From Agrobacterium vitis (GTDB lineage Bacteria; Pseudomonadota; Alphaproteobacteria; Rhizobiales; Rhizobiaceae), in the NCBI RefSeq assembly GCF_014926405.1, contig NZ_JACXXJ020000005.1:1183001-1247000 (forward strand): 64,000 nucleotides of DNA. Direction: 5' to 3'. Shown here piece after piece: positions 19,428 through 30,574 of the stretch (position 1 is its first letter; every line of letters begins with the position of its first letter). The position numbers and the translations under genes are program-made. Below the pieces are notes generated by a model, which made no database searches, was not told where the DNA came from, and was given only the letters and a program-made list of their open reading frames with translations.

Positions 19428-20351
19428 TTACAGCATCGCGACGGCAATTTCCGCTGCAAGACGCGCGTTGTTTTCCACCAACGCGATATTGGTGGTCAGG
19501 CTGCGGCCGTCGGTGAGGTGATAGATTGCGTCGAGCAGGAAAGGCGTCACGGCTTTGCCAGTGATTTCCTCGCGTTCAGCCGCGGCCAGCGCCCGACCAA
19601 TATAGATTTCCATTTCCTCGCGCGCGATTTCCTCTGCTTCCGGCACGGGATTGGCGATCAACATGCCACCATCAATGCCCAATTGGTCGCGTACCTTCTG
19701 GAAATTGGCAATTGCCGCCGGGCTTTCCAGTTTGAGTGGGCTTTTCAAACCTGATTCCCGCGACCAGAAGGCTGGAAATTCGTCGCTGTCGTAAGTCACG
19801 ACAGGTACGCCACGGGTTTCCAGGACTTCCAATGTCTTGGGAATATCAAGAATAGCTTTTGCTCCGGCGCAGACGACGATGACAGGGGTGCGGGCCAGTT
19901 CTTCCAGGTCCGCTGAAATGTCAAAGCTTTCTTCTGCGCCACGATGCACGCCGCCGATGCCGCCGGTGGCAAAAACCGAAATATTGGCGCGGGCGGCAGC
20001 GATCATCGTCGCGGCTACCGTGGTAGCGCCGGTGCGGCGTTCGGCAATGGCGTAGGCGAGATCGGCACGAGAGACCTTCAGGACATCAGTCATTTGCGCC
20101 AGTTTTTGCAACTGATCTTCTTCCAGCCCGATATGTAAAACGCCTTCAATCACGGCGATGGTCGCCGGGACCGCACCACCGTCGCGAATGATTGCCTCCA
20201 CGCTTTGCGCCATCTCGACATTTTTCGGATAGGGCATGCCATGGGTGATAATGGTGGATTCCAGAGCGACAATAGGCGCATTGCGCGTCTTGGCCGCAGC
20301 CACTTCGCGGGCGTATACGATGGGCAGGAGCGGAGAAATCGAACGGGTCAT
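19428..20351 (-). CDS. psuG: pseudouridine-5'-phosphate glycosidase
   Basis: Cleaves the C-glycosidic bond of pseudouridine 5'-phosphate to uracil and ribose 5-phosphate. The 307-residue protein carries the family sequences NAPIVALESTIITHGMPYP, FATGGIGGVHRGAEESFDIS and the metal-site region VVCAGAKAILDIPKTLE. It overlaps psuK by 4 bases, so the kinase that makes its substrate is co-translated. Confidence 0.95.
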   Translation of the reverse strand: MTRSISPLLPIVYAREVAAAKTRNAPIVALESTIITHGMPYPKNVEMAQSVEAIIRDGGAVPATIAVIEGVLHIGLEEDQLQKLAQMTDVLKVSRADLAYAIAERRTGATTVAATMIAAARANISVFATGGIGGVHRGAEESFDISADLEELARTPVIVVCAGAKAILDIPKTLEVLETRGVPVVTYDSDEFPAFWSRESGLKSPLKLESPAAIANFQKVRDQLGIDGGMLIANPVPEAEEIAREEMEIYIGRALAAAEREEITGKAVTPFLLDAIYHLTDGRSLTTNIALVENNARLAAEIAVAML

Positions 20352-21313
20352 GATCGGGAACTCGTTTGGCGGGAAAGGGCGCGCGGCTCGCCAACAAGGT
20401 CAAGGCGCGCGGCGAGGCGATCTGCGGTGAGGTCCTCGTCTGTTGCCCTGTCAGATAGCAGGGTCAGGCCAGCCAAGGCAACACCGTGGCGCAGCGCCAG
20501 CGGCAAGGAACTGTCATTCACTCTTTGCGAAAGCACCCCCGCACAAAGCGAATCGCCAGCTCCGGTCACGTCGGCCAGTGCGTCCAGTGGCGGCGGGGTC
20601 AAGGCATAGTCACCGCTTGGATCAAAGGCCACGACCGGTCCCGCACCATTGGTGACAACGCCGCCATGGAGGCCTTTGGCGCGAAGCAGATCCGGCCAAT
20701 CAGAAGGGTCATCCGGTTTTGTTCCAGCCAGAACCGCTGCTTCAGCGCTGTTGAGAAACAGCATATCGAATCTATCGAGGCAGTCGGCGTATCGCACCAC
20801 TTTGGCCGGTGAAATGCCGATCCCGGCCAAAGGTTTGGCAAGCTCACGCGCCATGGCCGCAATCGCCTCCAGCGTCTCTTGCGGCAGGTTGGCATCAACC
20901 AGCACAAGGCGTGTGGTTTCGAAAGCCTCGCGAACGGCGCGTACTTTCAGCCGGCGTGGCGAGAACAAGCGGTAGAGCTCCATATCGGCCAAGCCGATCA
21001 CCAGATTGCCGTCTTTTTCCAAAATAGCAGTGTAGCTTGGGGTGCTCCGATCCAAAAAGGTGAAGGGCCGGTCGTCGACGCCAGCCGCTTCGGCGGCGAC
21101 CGCCACCCGTTGGCCAAGCGCATCGCCGCCGCGGGGGCTGATCATGGCAACATTCAATCCAAGTCGTGCCAGGGCGCGCGCCGCGTTGAAGCCGCCGCCG
21201 CCCGGTTCTTCCAGCCATCGCCCCGGATTGCTGGCGCCAGCAATGGTTTCCGCATCGATGCGTCCGCGCCGATCGATATGCGCGCCGCCCAGAACGAGAA
21301 TGTCGAGACTCAT
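20348..21313 (-). CDS. psuK: PfkB-family sugar kinase, probable pseudouridine kinase
   Basis: Ribokinase-fold kinase of 321 residues starting at MSLDILVLGGAHID. The first PfkB signature region has GGGGFNAARALARLG, and the second is DVTGAGDSLCAGVL, with the catalytic Asp in GAGD. The 4-base overlap with psuG strongly suggests phosphorylation of pseudouridine, giving a two-step salvage of RNA-derived pseudouridine. The substrate is inferred from context. An earlier in-frame start at 21409 is less likely because the kinase core begins at MSLDILVLGG. Confidence 0.85.
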   Translation of the reverse strand: MSLDILVLGGAHIDRRGRIDAETIAGASNPGRWLEEPGGGGFNAARALARLGLNVAMISPRGGDALGQRVAVAAEAAGVDDRPFTFLDRSTPSYTAILEKDGNLVIGLADMELYRLFSPRRLKVRAVREAFETTRLVLVDANLPQETLEAIAAMARELAKPLAGIGISPAKVVRYADCLDRFDMLFLNSAEAAVLAGTKPDDPSDWPDLLRAKGLHGGVVTNGAGPVVAFDPSGDYALTPPPLDALADVTGAGDSLCAGVLSQRVNDSSLPLALRHGVALAGLTLLSDRATDEDLTADRLAARLDLVGEPRALSRQTSSRS

Positions 21314-21485
21314 ACCTGCCAGCCTCCTGGAAACAGTGGAAATTCGAATCGCGAAGGCGTCATTCCGAAGGGGGCGATGGGCTGAAAACCATCTTCTCTT
21401 AACGGCCAATGCTATGGAAACATTAAGAGAACACCCGTCAGATTAAAAAATAAACACAAAGACTTGGGCAAGACTTGCAAAAATG

Positions 21486-21500
21486 GAACAAACCATGTAC
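21486..21500 (+). promoter_or_regulatory. imperfect LexA-type box upstream of recA
   Basis: GAAC-AAACCAT-GTAC matches the GAAC-N7-GAAC form at 7 of 8 fixed positions and lies about 60 bases before the recA start. A second pair of GTTC half-sites (21504 and 21517) is spaced by 9 rather than 7 bases. Control of recA by LexA is expected for the family; which half-sites are used is uncertain. Confidence 0.5.
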
Positions 21501-21559
21501 GTAGTTCGTGTCTGCTGTTCCGTTGCCTACGCGGCTTCAATAACCTAAAGGTGGTTCAA

Positions 21560-22648
<1,089 letters not shown>

Positions 22649-22693
22649 TCGATCAGGACCGCTTATCTGGCAGTTGGACCTGTTCATTGTTGC

Positions 22694-22727
22694 GGGCTGG
22701 GGATTTACATCTCCGGCCCTTTTCTTT
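22694..22727 (+). terminator. rho-independent terminator of recA
   Basis: A 10-bp stem (GGGCTGGGGA / TCTCCGGCCC, two G-T wobbles) with a TTTACA loop is followed by TTTTCTTT. It lies 46 bases after the recA stop and before alaS. Confidence 0.8.
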
Positions 22728-22817
22728 CGATAGGCTGGACAGGCGTCATGGCGGACGATAAAAGCCGTTGTTTTCTGACGTCTGTCCGGCAACGGACACT
22801 TATTCCAAGGGCATCCC

Positions 22818-25481
22818 ATGAGCGGCGTAAATGACATTCGGTCGACCTTCCTCGATTACTTCAAGACCAATGGTCATGAAGTCGTTGCGTCGAGCCCGCT
22901 CGTGCCCCGCAATGACCCGACCTTGATGTTCACCAATGCCGGCATGGTGCAATTCAAGAATGTCTTCACCGGACTGGAGCATCGGCCTTATTCCCGTGCG
23001 ACCACGGCGCAAAAATGCGTTCGGGCCGGGGGCAAGCATAACGATCTTGACAATGTCGGTTACACGGCGCGCCATCACACGTTTTTCGAAATGCTGGGCA
23101 ATTTTTCCTTTGGCGATTATTTCAAGGAAAATGCCATCGAATTGGCCTGGAACCTGATTACCCGGGAATTCGGCATTGATCGCAACAAGCTTTGTGTCAC
23201 CGTCTATCACACCGATGATGAGGCCTTCGGCTTGTGGAAGAAAATTGCGGGTCTGCCGGAAGAGAAGATCATCCGGATTGGCACCAGCGACAATTTCTGG
23301 GCAATGGGTGATACCGGTCCCTGCGGTCCGTGCTCCGAAATTTTTTATGACCACGGCGACCATATCTGGGGCGGACCTCCAGGTTCCGCCGATGAGGATG
23401 GCGACCGGTTCATCGAGATCTGGAACCTGGTTTTCATGCAATATGAACAGGTGACCAAGGAGCAACGGGTTGATCTGCCGCGTCCGTCCATTGATACGGG
23501 CATGGGCCTGGAGCGGGTTGCCGCCCTGTTGCAGGGCAAGCACGACAATTACGATATCGACCTGTTCCGCGCGCTGATCGATGCTTCCGTTGATCTCACC
23601 GGTGTTCCGGCTGAAGGTGAGCGTCGGGCCAGCCACCGGGTGATTGCCGATCATCTGAGGTCTTCTGCGTTCCTGATTGCAGACGGTGTATTGCCGTCGA
23701 ACGAAGGCCGCGGCTATGTTCTGCGCCGGATCATGCGCCGAGCCATGCGGCACGCGGAACTGCTCGGTTCTCGCGATCCGATGATTTACAAGCTTCTGCC
23801 TGTGCTTGTGCAGCAGATGGGGCGCGCCTACCCGGAACTGGTCCGCGCCGAGGCGTTGATTTCCGAAACCTTGAAGCTCGAGGAAAACCGTTTCCGCAAG
23901 ACGCTGGAGCGTGGCCTTTCGCTGCTGTCTGACGCCACGGCCACCCTGAACAAGGGTGATAGCATTGACGGCGAGACCGCGTTCAAGCTTTACGACACCT
24001 ACGGTTTTCCGCTGGATTTGACGCAGGATGCGCTGCGCGCCCGTGGCATTGGCGTCGATATCACCGGCTTTAACGATGCTATGCAGCGTCAGAAGGCCGA
24101 AGCCCGTGCCAGTTGGTCCGGCTCCGGCGACAAGGCGATGGAAACTGTCTGGTTCGAGTTGAAGGACAAGCACGGCGCAACCGAGTTTCTCGGTTATTCC
24201 GCCGAAAGCGCCGAGGGCGAAATTCAGGCGCTGGTGCGTGATGGTGCGGTGATCGAGCAAGCTACTGCGGGCGAGAATGTTCAGGTCGTGGTCAACCAGA
24301 CGCCGTTCTATGGCGAATCTGGTGGCCAGGTTGGCGATACAGGTGAGATCGTTGGCGATGGGTTCGTTCTTGAGGTGCGCGATACCTTGAAGAAGGGCGA
24401 GGGGCTGTTTGTCCACGTTGCCACTGTTCGTGAAGGGACTGTTCGCGCCGGTACGGTCGTCGCGCTCAATGTTGATCATGCTCGTCGCTCCAGGCTACGG
24501 GCCAACCACTCCGCGACACATCTGCTGCATGAGGCGTTGCGCGATGTGCTGGGCAGCCATGTGGCACAGAAGGGCTCGCTAGTTGCGCCGGAGCGTCTTC
24601 GCTTCGATATTTCTCATCCAAAGCCTGTGACGGCGGAGGAGTTGAAGATCGTAGAAGACATGGCCAATGAAATTATTGTCCAGAATGCTGCTGTCACCAC
24701 CCGCTTGATGGCGGTGGATGATGCGATTGCCGAGGGTGCCATGGCGCTGTTTGGCGAGAAGTATGGCGATGAAGTGCGTGTCGTGTCGATGGGGACGGCG
24801 GTGCGCGGTCCCAAGGCGGGCAGGCCCTATTCCATTGAGCTTTGCGGTGGAACGCATGTCTCGGCGACAGGTGATATCGGCTTGGTGCGGCTGGTGGCGG
24901 AAAGCGCTGTTGGTGCAGGCGTCCGCCGGATCGAGGCACTGACTGGCGAATCCGCCCGTGCCTATCTGGCCGAACAGGACGAGCGTGTCAAAGCTCTGGC
25001 ATCCGCCTTGAAAGTCCAACCCGTCGATGTCGTTTCTCGCGTCGAAGCTTTGGTGGACGAGCGCCGCAAGCTGGAACGCGAATTGGCTGATGCCAAGCGG
25101 AAGCTTGCCATGGGCGGCGGTTCAACCGGCGCTGCCGACGTGCCGCGCGAGTTAGGTGGGATCAAATTTATCGGCAAGCAACTCGCTGGGATTGATCCTA
25201 AGGATCTCAAGGGCATGGCCGACGAGGCCAAATCTGTACTCGGGTCTGGCGTTGTCCTGCTGATCGCAGTTGCCGAGGATGGCAAAGCCAGTGCTGTCGC
25301 GAGTGTGACGGGTGATCTGACCAGCAAGGTTTCCGCCGTCGATTTGGTCCGTATTGCCTCGTCCGCCCTTGGTGGTAAGGGTGGCGGTGGACGGCCTGAT
25401 ATGGCCCAGGCAGGTGGCCCTGATGGTGCCAAGGCCGACGATGCCATCGAAGCCGTTGCCAAGGCCATTGAGGCGGCCTAA
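22818..25481 (+). CDS. alaS: alanyl-tRNA synthetase
   Basis: Charges tRNA-Ala. The 887-residue protein has the class II catalytic core ([25 protein letters not shown] near 75-100), the editing domain with [14 protein letters not shown] and [13 protein letters not shown] (HxxxH and CxxxH zinc/editing ligands), and the C-terminal C-Ala domain ending in a glycine-rich [16 protein letters not shown] segment. Full length, with its own start 170 bases after recA. Confidence 0.98.
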   Translation: MSGVNDIRSTFLDYFKTNGHEVVASSPLVPRNDPTLMFTNAGMVQFKNVFTGLEHRPYSRATTAQKCVRAGGKHNDLDNVGYTARHHTFFEMLGNFSFGDYFKENAIELAWNLITREFGIDRNKLCVTVYHTDDEAFGLWKKIAGLPEEKIIRIGTSDNFWAMGDTGPCGPCSEIFYDHGDHIWGGPPGSADEDGDRFIEIWNLVFMQYEQVTKEQRVDLPRPSIDTGMGLERVAALLQGKHDNYDIDLFRALIDASVDLTGVPAEGERRASHRVIADHLRSSAFLIADGVLPSNEGRGYVLRRIMRRAMRHAELLGSRDPMIYKLLPVLVQQMGRAYPELVRAEALISETLKLEENRFRKTLERGLSLLSDATATLNKGDSIDGETAFKLYDTYGFPLDLTQDALRARGIGVDITGFNDAMQRQKAEARASWSGSGDKAMETVWFELKDKHGATEFLGYSAESAEGEIQALVRDGAVIEQATAGENVQVVVNQTPFYGESGGQVGDTGEIVGDGFVLEVRDTLKKGEGLFVHVATVREGTVRAGTVVALNVDHARRSRLRANHSATHLLHEALRDVLGSHVAQKGSLVAPERLRFDISHPKPVTAEELKIVEDMANEIIVQNAAVTTRLMAVDDAIAEGAMALFGEKYGDEVRVVSMGTAVRGPKAGRPYSIELCGGTHVSATGDIGLVRLVAESAVGAGVRRIEALTGESARAYLAEQDERVKALASALKVQPVDVVSRVEALVDERRKLERELADAKRKLAMGGGSTGAADVPRELGGIKFIGKQLAGIDPKDLKGMADEAKSVLGSGVVLLIAVAEDGKASAVASVTGDLTSKVSAVDLVRIASSALGGKGGGGRPDMAQAGGPDGAKADDAIEAVAKAIEAA

Positions 25482-25547
25482 TCCTAGGCTTTAAGATAGT
25501 CGGCTTCCTCTTTTCGGTCCGACGCTGTCGCTCGGAGCTTGCGGTTT

Positions 25548-26945
25548 ATGGTTGTGGAGGATCAAGGGGCAACGCTCGGCTTGTCTGTCGCTTATGCGGA
25601 ACGTTGCCTGGAGAACCTCCGGATTTTCGGGCAGCTTAATGCGTTCCTCTGCCTCAATCCATTGGTGTTGGATGAGGCTAAATCGGTGGACCGTCGGCAT
25701 GAAGAGGGTGAGTACCTTCCGCTACGGGGCATGATTGTTGCCGTCAAGGACAATATTGAAACCGCTGGGCTGAACACGACCGGCGGGGCCGTCGCCCTTA
25801 AAGACTATGTGCCGCGTCGTGATGCCTTTGCACTGCGCCGGTTGAAGCAGCATGGCGCGGTGGTGATTGGCAAGACCAATCTGGATGAACTGGCGGGTGC
25901 GGGAAGCACATTAAGCTCGCTTGGCGGCCAGTCACTCAATCCATACGATCCCTCCCGTACGCCAGCCGGATCTTCCGGTGGCTCGGCCATTGCTGTGGCG
26001 ATTGGGGCCTGTACGGTTGCGTTAGGTACGGAAACGGTGAATTCGATCCGCAATCCCGCGCATGTTTGCGGCGTTTTCGGATTGAGGCCAAGCCGGGGGC
26101 TGATCGCCCGAAGCGGCACGATTCCCGTCTCGCCGACCATGGACGTGCTGGGGCCGCTCGCGGGGACGGTCGAAGATCTGGCACTGGCATTTCGGATGAT
26201 GATTGGCTTTGATCCGGACGACGCCGTGAGTTTGGCGGCCCGAGATTTCGATAGGAACGGTCTTAACGTGTCACGGTGGCCGAAAGTCGAGGGTATGCGC
26301 ATCGGTGTGCTGTCTGGGCTGTTTGGTACAGGTCGGGAGCATGTCGGCATAAATCAATGCCTGGATGCTGCTTTTGAGCGGCTTCGCAGCAGCGATGTCG
26401 TTGTTGTCGATATCGCTGAACCACAGTTCAATTCTCTATCGTTATATAATGATCTGGCGTTACATGCGCACGAATTTGAAAGTGCATTCGATGGCTGGCT
26501 GAGCGGCTTGGATACCTGTGCCCCACTCCGTAGCTTCAAGACCTATGTCGAAGATGGGCGCTGGCCGCATTCGACCATGCATATGCTGCTTAAAACAGCA
26601 CTGGAGGCGGATAGGGGCGAGGCGAAGCTGGATTATGCCCGGAAGATTGCCGTTACGCAGACGATGCGAACGCTTACCGAGCAGATTATGCGGGAGCATC
26701 GGCTTGATGCCCTGGCCTATCCTGTTCAACATCGCACCGCTCTTCTGATCGGTGAACCGTCGAGACCCGAACGCAATGGCGTACTAGCGTCAGCGCTTGG
26801 ATGGCCGGCCATAAACGTGCCGGTAGGGCAATATGAAGGCCTGCCGGTTGGGGTGGATTTAATGGCATTTCCATTCCAGGAGCCCCTGCTGTTTTCACTG
26901 GCAAAGGCCGTGCAAGGGCCGCCCGCTCGCCCCAAAACCTTATAA
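25548..26945 (+). CDS. amidase-signature-family protein with atypical nucleophile loop
   Basis: A 465-residue amidase-signature enzyme. The ATG at 25548 has a GGAG site 10 bases upstream; the in-frame TTG at 25539 is too close to it. The catalytic Lys67 (VKDN), the Gly/Ser stretch AGSSGGSA (140-147) with the cis-Ser, and nucleophile Ser166 (SIRNPA) are all present. The two glycines that normally precede the nucleophile are Val164-Asn165 (GTETVNSIR instead of GTDTGGSIR); these form the oxyanion hole in the family. It lacks GatA-specific context (no gatC/gatB), so it is probably an amidohydrolase of unknown substrate, possibly of the allophanate hydrolase/AtzF kind. It follows alaS by 66 bases. 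Confidence 0.75.
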   Translation: MVVEDQGATLGLSVAYAERCLENLRIFGQLNAFLCLNPLVLDEAKSVDRRHEEGEYLPLRGMIVAVKDNIETAGLNTTGGAVALKDYVPRRDAFALRRLKQHGAVVIGKTNLDELAGAGSTLSSLGGQSLNPYDPSRTPAGSSGGSAIAVAIGACTVALGTETVNSIRNPAHVCGVFGLRPSRGLIARSGTIPVSPTMDVLGPLAGTVEDLALAFRMMIGFDPDDAVSLAARDFDRNGLNVSRWPKVEGMRIGVLSGLFGTGREHVGINQCLDAAFERLRSSDVVVVDIAEPQFNSLSLYNDLALHAHEFESAFDGWLSGLDTCAPLRSFKTYVEDGRWPHSTMHMLLKTALEADRGEAKLDYARKIAVTQTMRTLTEQIMREHRLDALAYPVQHRTALLIGEPSRPERNGVLASALGWPAINVPVGQYEGLPVGVDLMAFPFQEPLLFSLAKAVQGPPARPKTL

Positions 26946-27039
26946 AATGCGCGGTTTATAAATTCGTTTGAAGCGCTATAGGAGCGGGGGTAAGCCTTGG
27001 CGGAGAGGGCGACATCAACAATGTCGCTCTATCGAATAC

Positions 27040-27074
27040 AGCCATGACAAATTCTGCAATTCGTCATGGCTTTT
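27040..27074 (+). terminator. probable terminator after the amidase gene
   Basis: AGCCATGACAAATT and AATTCGTCATGGCT form a 14-bp stem with one A/C mismatch and a CTGC loop (27040-27071), followed by TTT. It lies about 95 bases after the amidase stop. On the minus strand there is no strong U-run, so it is read as terminating plus-strand transcription. Confidence 0.6.
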
Positions 27075-27103
27075 CAGACAAACGGTCGACACTGGTTAGA
27101 TCC

Positions 27104-27142
27104 AAGAGTCTGCCAGGTTCAGATTGAACCAGACAGACTCTT
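27104..27142. repeat. inverted repeat with nested symmetry
   Basis: Outer 9-bp arms AAGAGTCTG and CAGACTCTT (27104-27112 and 27134-27142) enclose a second perfect pair, GGTTCA/TGAACC. The stem is long and has no typical U-run (TGCTTCTCTT follows). It lies between the convergent amidase and aapP genes and may act as a bidirectional transcription stop or RNA 3'-end stabiliser. Confidence 0.5.
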
Positions 27143-27169
27143 GCTTCTCTTAGTTTCGTTTGTCTGTTC

Positions 27170-27194
27170 GGGAAAACCGGATTCCGCTTTTCCC
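27170..27194 (-). terminator. stem-loop after aapP
   Basis: GGGAAAA and TTTTCCC (27170-27176 and 27188-27194) flank a centre containing ACCGGATTCCGC. On the minus strand it begins 10 bases beyond the aapP stop. The centre contains the AACCGGATTCCG form of a motif seen elsewhere in intergenic DNA of the window. Confidence 0.4.
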
Positions 27195-27203
27195 TGATAA
27201 ACT

Positions 27204-27974
27204 TTAGTGCAGGATCTGGCTGAGGAACAGCTTGGTGCGCTCATGCTGCGGATTGTCGAAGAACTCGGCGGGCGCGTTCTGTTCGACGATCTGGCCCTGG
27301 TCCATGAAGATCACCCGGTCGGCAACCTGGCGGGCGAAGCCCATTTCATGGGTAACGCAGAGCATGGTCATGCCCTCTTCCGCCAGACCCACCATAGTGT
27401 CCAGCACTTCCTTGACCATTTCAGGGTCAAGTGCCGAGGTCGGTTCGTCGAATAGCATGATCTTCGGCTTCATGCAGAGCGCACGTGCAATAGCCACGCG
27501 CTGCTGCTGGCCACCGGAGAGCTGGCCTGGATATTTATTGGCCTGTTCCGGGATCTTGACGCGCTTCAGATAGTGCATCGCAACTTCTTCGGCTTCCTTC
27601 TTCGGCATCTTGCGGACCCAGATCGGTGCCAGTGTGCAATTTTCGAGGATCGTCAGATGCGGGAACAGATTGAAGTGCTGGAACACCATGCCGACTTCGC
27701 GACGGACTTCATCGATCTTCTTGAGGTCGTTGGTCAACTCGATGTCGTCGACGATAATCTGTCCGGTCTGGTGTTCCTCCAACCGGTTAATACAACGGAT
27801 CATCGTCGACTTGCCGGAGCCCGACGGACCCGCGATGACGATCCGCTCGCCGGTCGCGACCTTGAGGTTGATGTCACGAAGGACGTGAAATTCGCCATAC
27901 CATTTGTTCATGGCAATCAATTCGATTGCGGTCTTGGTCGGGGCTTTCTCGATGGAGGTTTGAGCTTCAGCCAT
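27204..27974 (-). CDS. aapP: general L-amino acid ABC transporter ATP-binding protein
   Basis: ATPase of the broad-range rhizobial L-amino acid permease. The 256 residues contain Walker [10 protein letters not shown], signature [10 protein letters not shown], Walker [15 protein letters not shown] and the switch His in CVTHEMGF. It is the last gene of aapJQMP, 111 bases after aapM. Close homologues include GltL/GlnQ-type polar amino acid ATPases; the operon order decides the Aap assignment. Confidence 0.94.
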   Translation of the reverse strand: MAEAQTSIEKAPTKTAIELIAMNKWYGEFHVLRDINLKVATGERIVIAGPSGSGKSTMIRCINRLEEHQTGQIIVDDIELTNDLKKIDEVRREVGMVFQHFNLFPHLTILENCTLAPIWVRKMPKKEAEEVAMHYLKRVKIPEQANKYPGQLSGGQQQRVAIARALCMKPKIMLFDEPTSALDPEMVKEVLDTMVGLAEEGMTMLCVTHEMGFARQVADRVIFMDQGQIVEQNAPAEFFDNPQHERTKLFLSQILH

Positions 27975-28085
27975 AATTGAGTTTCCTAGAAGTGGAGTTT
28001 GTCAGGAAAGCCGGACGTCGATCTTGTCCCGACAAACGAACGAAAGAATGAAGCAACTGCCGGATCAGGTCGAAACCGACAGATG

Positions 28086-29240
28086 CTAGTGCTTGTGGCC
28101 CGTGTCGAGGTGCCGTTCCATGAAATACGAGTAGCGCGACATGCTGAAGCAGAACAGCCAGTAGATGAAGCCTGCAAACACCAGACCGGTTACGGCTGTC
28201 TCAGGCGTTGCCCAGTTGGAGTCCGACAGGTTGAGGATGACGATGCCCAGCAGGTCGAACATGCCAATGATCGAGACCAGCGACGTATCCTTGAACAGCC
28301 CGATAAAAGTATTGACGATGCCCGGAATGACCAGCTTGATCGCTTGCGGCAGGACGATCAACCGGATCTTCTGCCAGTAGCTCAGGCCAAGCGAGTCGGC
28401 ACCTTCGAACTGCCCCTTCGGGATGGCCTGCAGGCCGCCGCGAATGACTTCAGCCATATAAGCCGATGAGAAGATCGAGACACCGACCAAAGCGCGCAGC
28501 AACTTGTCGAAACTCCAGCCATCGGGAAGGAATAACGGCAGCATGACGCTGGCCATGAACAATACGGTGATCAAGGGGACGCCGCGCACCACTTCGATGA
28601 AGATCACGCAGAGCATCTTGATGACCGGCATGGTCGACCGGCGGCCAAGCGCCAGCATGATGCCAACCGGCAGCGACACCGCAATCCCAAAGAAGGACAG
28701 AATCAGGGTCACCATCAGGCCGCCCCAACGGGCCGTTTCCACATGCTCGAGGCCAAAGCCGCCAGTGAGCAAAAAGAAGGAAACTACTGGCAGCACCAGA
28801 AACAGCAGCAGGGCATTGGTACCCTTGAACGGCGCCTTCGGAATCAGCATGGGTGCCAGCAGGACGGCGAACAGGATCATGACGGTCAATGGACGCCAGA
28901 TCTCTTCGCTCGGATAGCGTCCGAAGATGAATTGCTGGAACTTGGCGCCGACAAACGCCCAGCAGGCACCAGCGCTGCCATCGGGCAATGCCCCGCCCTG
29001 AGAGACGGTAAGGCAGGCGATGCGGCCTGCGCCCGACCAGACAGCGTGGACGAACAGCCAGTTGATCAAGCCGGGCAGGATATAGGCCAGAAAGGCCAAT
29101 GCCAGCAGGGTCAGCACAACGTCTTTCGGGGTCGCAATCAGGTTCTTGCGGACCCAGGCCGTCGTGCCAATCTGGCCAGCGGGTGCCGGAGAGGCGGACA
29201 CCATCTCCGTGCGTACGAATACAGGGGTGTGTAATGCCAT
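28086..29240 (-). CDS. aapM: general L-amino acid ABC transporter permease
   Basis: Inner-membrane permease of 384 residues from the ATG at 29240 (MALHTPVFV). It has extra N-terminal membrane segments and a large periplasmic loop before the standard HisM-type core, a feature of AapM/AapQ. The core has the EAA loop ([21 protein letters not shown]) near the C-terminus. It lies 4 bases downstream of aapQ and pairs with it as a heterodimer. Confidence 0.93.
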   Translation of the reverse strand: MALHTPVFVRTEMVSASPAPAGQIGTTAWVRKNLIATPKDVVLTLLALAFLAYILPGLINWLFVHAVWSGAGRIACLTVSQGGALPDGSAGACWAFVGAKFQQFIFGRYPSEEIWRPLTVMILFAVLLAPMLIPKAPFKGTNALLLFLVLPVVSFFLLTGGFGLEHVETARWGGLMVTLILSFFGIAVSLPVGIMLALGRRSTMPVIKMLCVIFIEVVRGVPLITVLFMASVMLPLFLPDGWSFDKLLRALVGVSIFSSAYMAEVIRGGLQAIPKGQFEGADSLGLSYWQKIRLIVLPQAIKLVIPGIVNTFIGLFKDTSLVSIIGMFDLLGIVILNLSDSNWATPETAVTGLVFAGFIYWLFCFSMSRYSYFMERHLDTGHKH

Positions 29241-29244
29241 GATA

Positions 29245-30441
29245 TTACCTCTCGACCAGCGCCATCTTGGCATTAAACCAGTTCATGAAGACTGCAGTGC
29301 TGATGCTGATCGTCAGGTAGACGGCCAGCCAGACGGCAACGATTTCGACGGCCTGTCCGGTCTGATTGAGAATCGTACCACCGACAGCGACGATATCGGC
29401 AAAGCCGATGGCAACAGCCAAGGAGGAGTTTTTCGCAAGGTTGAGATACTGGCTTGTCAGCGGCGGAATGATAATCCGCATCGCCTGCGGCACGACAATG
29501 AGCCGCGAGGTGTGGCTATGCTTGAGGCCGAGCGCACTGGCCGCTTCTGTCTGCCCCTTGGAGACAGCCTTGATGCCACCGCGAACGATTTCCGCTATGA
29601 AAGCGGCGGTGTAGAAGGACAGCGCCAGAAACAGCGAGGTGAACTCGGGTCCGACGACCGAACCGCCCTGCATGTTGAATCGACCGACAATTGGAAGATC
29701 GAAGGTGAGCGGCATGCCGATCGCCATAAACACCAGGACTGGAAGGCCGACGATCAACGCCAGCGACGACCAGAGGATTGGAAATTGTTGGCCTGTCGCC
29801 ATCTGGCGCTTGCGGGCCCATTTCCTGACGAGAATGGAAAGAACGATGCCTATCGCGATGGCTGGCAATAGCAGCCAGGCCTCGTCGCCGAAAATCGCCT
29901 TCGGAAAAGTGACGCCTCGATTGTTCAGATAGATATCGAAAGGCAGCGCAATGGAATCGCGCGCCTGCGGCAGAATGGCGATGACGCCGCGGTACCAGAA
30001 GAAGATGACCAGCAGCGGCGGAATATTGCGGAAAATCTCGACATAGACCTGGCAGAGCTTGGCGATAAGCCAATTGTGCGACAGCCGGCCAAGGCCGATG
30101 GCAAAGCCGATGATCGAGGCGGTGATGATGCCAGCCACGGCGACTTGCAGCGTATTGAGCAGGCCGACGACCAGCGCTCGACCATAGGTGGAATCACTGC
30201 TGTAGCTGATCAACTGCTGACCGATGTCGAAGCCGGAGCGGCCTTGCAGAAAGCCGAATCCGGAGGTGATATTGGCTTTTTGCAGATTGTGAATGGTATT
30301 ATTGGCGACCATCCAGATGAAGGCGACCAAAATTACTAAGGTAACCACCTGATAAAATATGCCCCGGACCTTCGGGTCGTAGATGAGCGATGCCGCGCTG
30401 ACCGATCCGGTTTTAGAGGAGCTCGAATCCTGTATTGCCAT
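29245..30441 (-). CDS. aapQ: general L-amino acid ABC transporter permease
   Basis: Partner permease of 398 residues starting at [12 protein letters not shown]; the longer reading from 30639 overlaps the aapJ region and is rejected. Multiple membrane segments flank a long internal loop (about 175-235), and the EAA loop is [21 protein letters not shown]. It follows aapJ after a 133-base gap with a strong hairpin, a common way to keep binding-protein mRNA more abundant than permease mRNA. Confidence 0.93.
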   Translation of the reverse strand: MAIQDSSSSKTGSVSAASLIYDPKVRGIFYQVVTLVILVAFIWMVANNTIHNLQKANITSGFGFLQGRSGFDIGQQLISYSSDSTYGRALVVGLLNTLQVAVAGIITASIIGFAIGLGRLSHNWLIAKLCQVYVEIFRNIPPLLVIFFWYRGVIAILPQARDSIALPFDIYLNNRGVTFPKAIFGDEAWLLLPAIAIGIVLSILVRKWARKRQMATGQQFPILWSSLALIVGLPVLVFMAIGMPLTFDLPIVGRFNMQGGSVVGPEFTSLFLALSFYTAAFIAEIVRGGIKAVSKGQTEAASALGLKHSHTSRLIVVPQAMRIIIPPLTSQYLNLAKNSSLAVAIGFADIVAVGGTILNQTGQAVEIVAVWLAVYLTISISTAVFMNWFNAKMALVER

Positions 30442-30506
30442 TGAGGCTTTTTCCCCCTTTTTCACCCTTGGTTTTGGGTGCGCATGTCCTTGCCCTTTTG
30501 CAATGA

Positions 30507-30530
30507 GGAGGCGGTGCGGACACCGCCTCC
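30507..30530 (-). terminator. strong hairpin between aapJ and aapQ
   Basis: A perfect 10-bp stem (GGAGGCGGTG / CACCGCCTCC) with a CGGA (or TCCG) loop sits 45 bases after the aapJ stop. There is no U-run, so it more likely protects the aapJ 3' end or attenuates than fully terminates. Confidence 0.65.
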
Positions 30531-30574
30531 CCAGAAAGGCTTGGTTTGGGTTGGTTATCGGACCCGGTTGCGGA

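Noticed and set aside
22800..24479. 559-codon open frame on the minus strand opposite alaS
   Set aside because: It is the antisense of a clear alaS reading, has no ribosome site, and its sequence resembles no family; GC-rich codon use creates such shadows.
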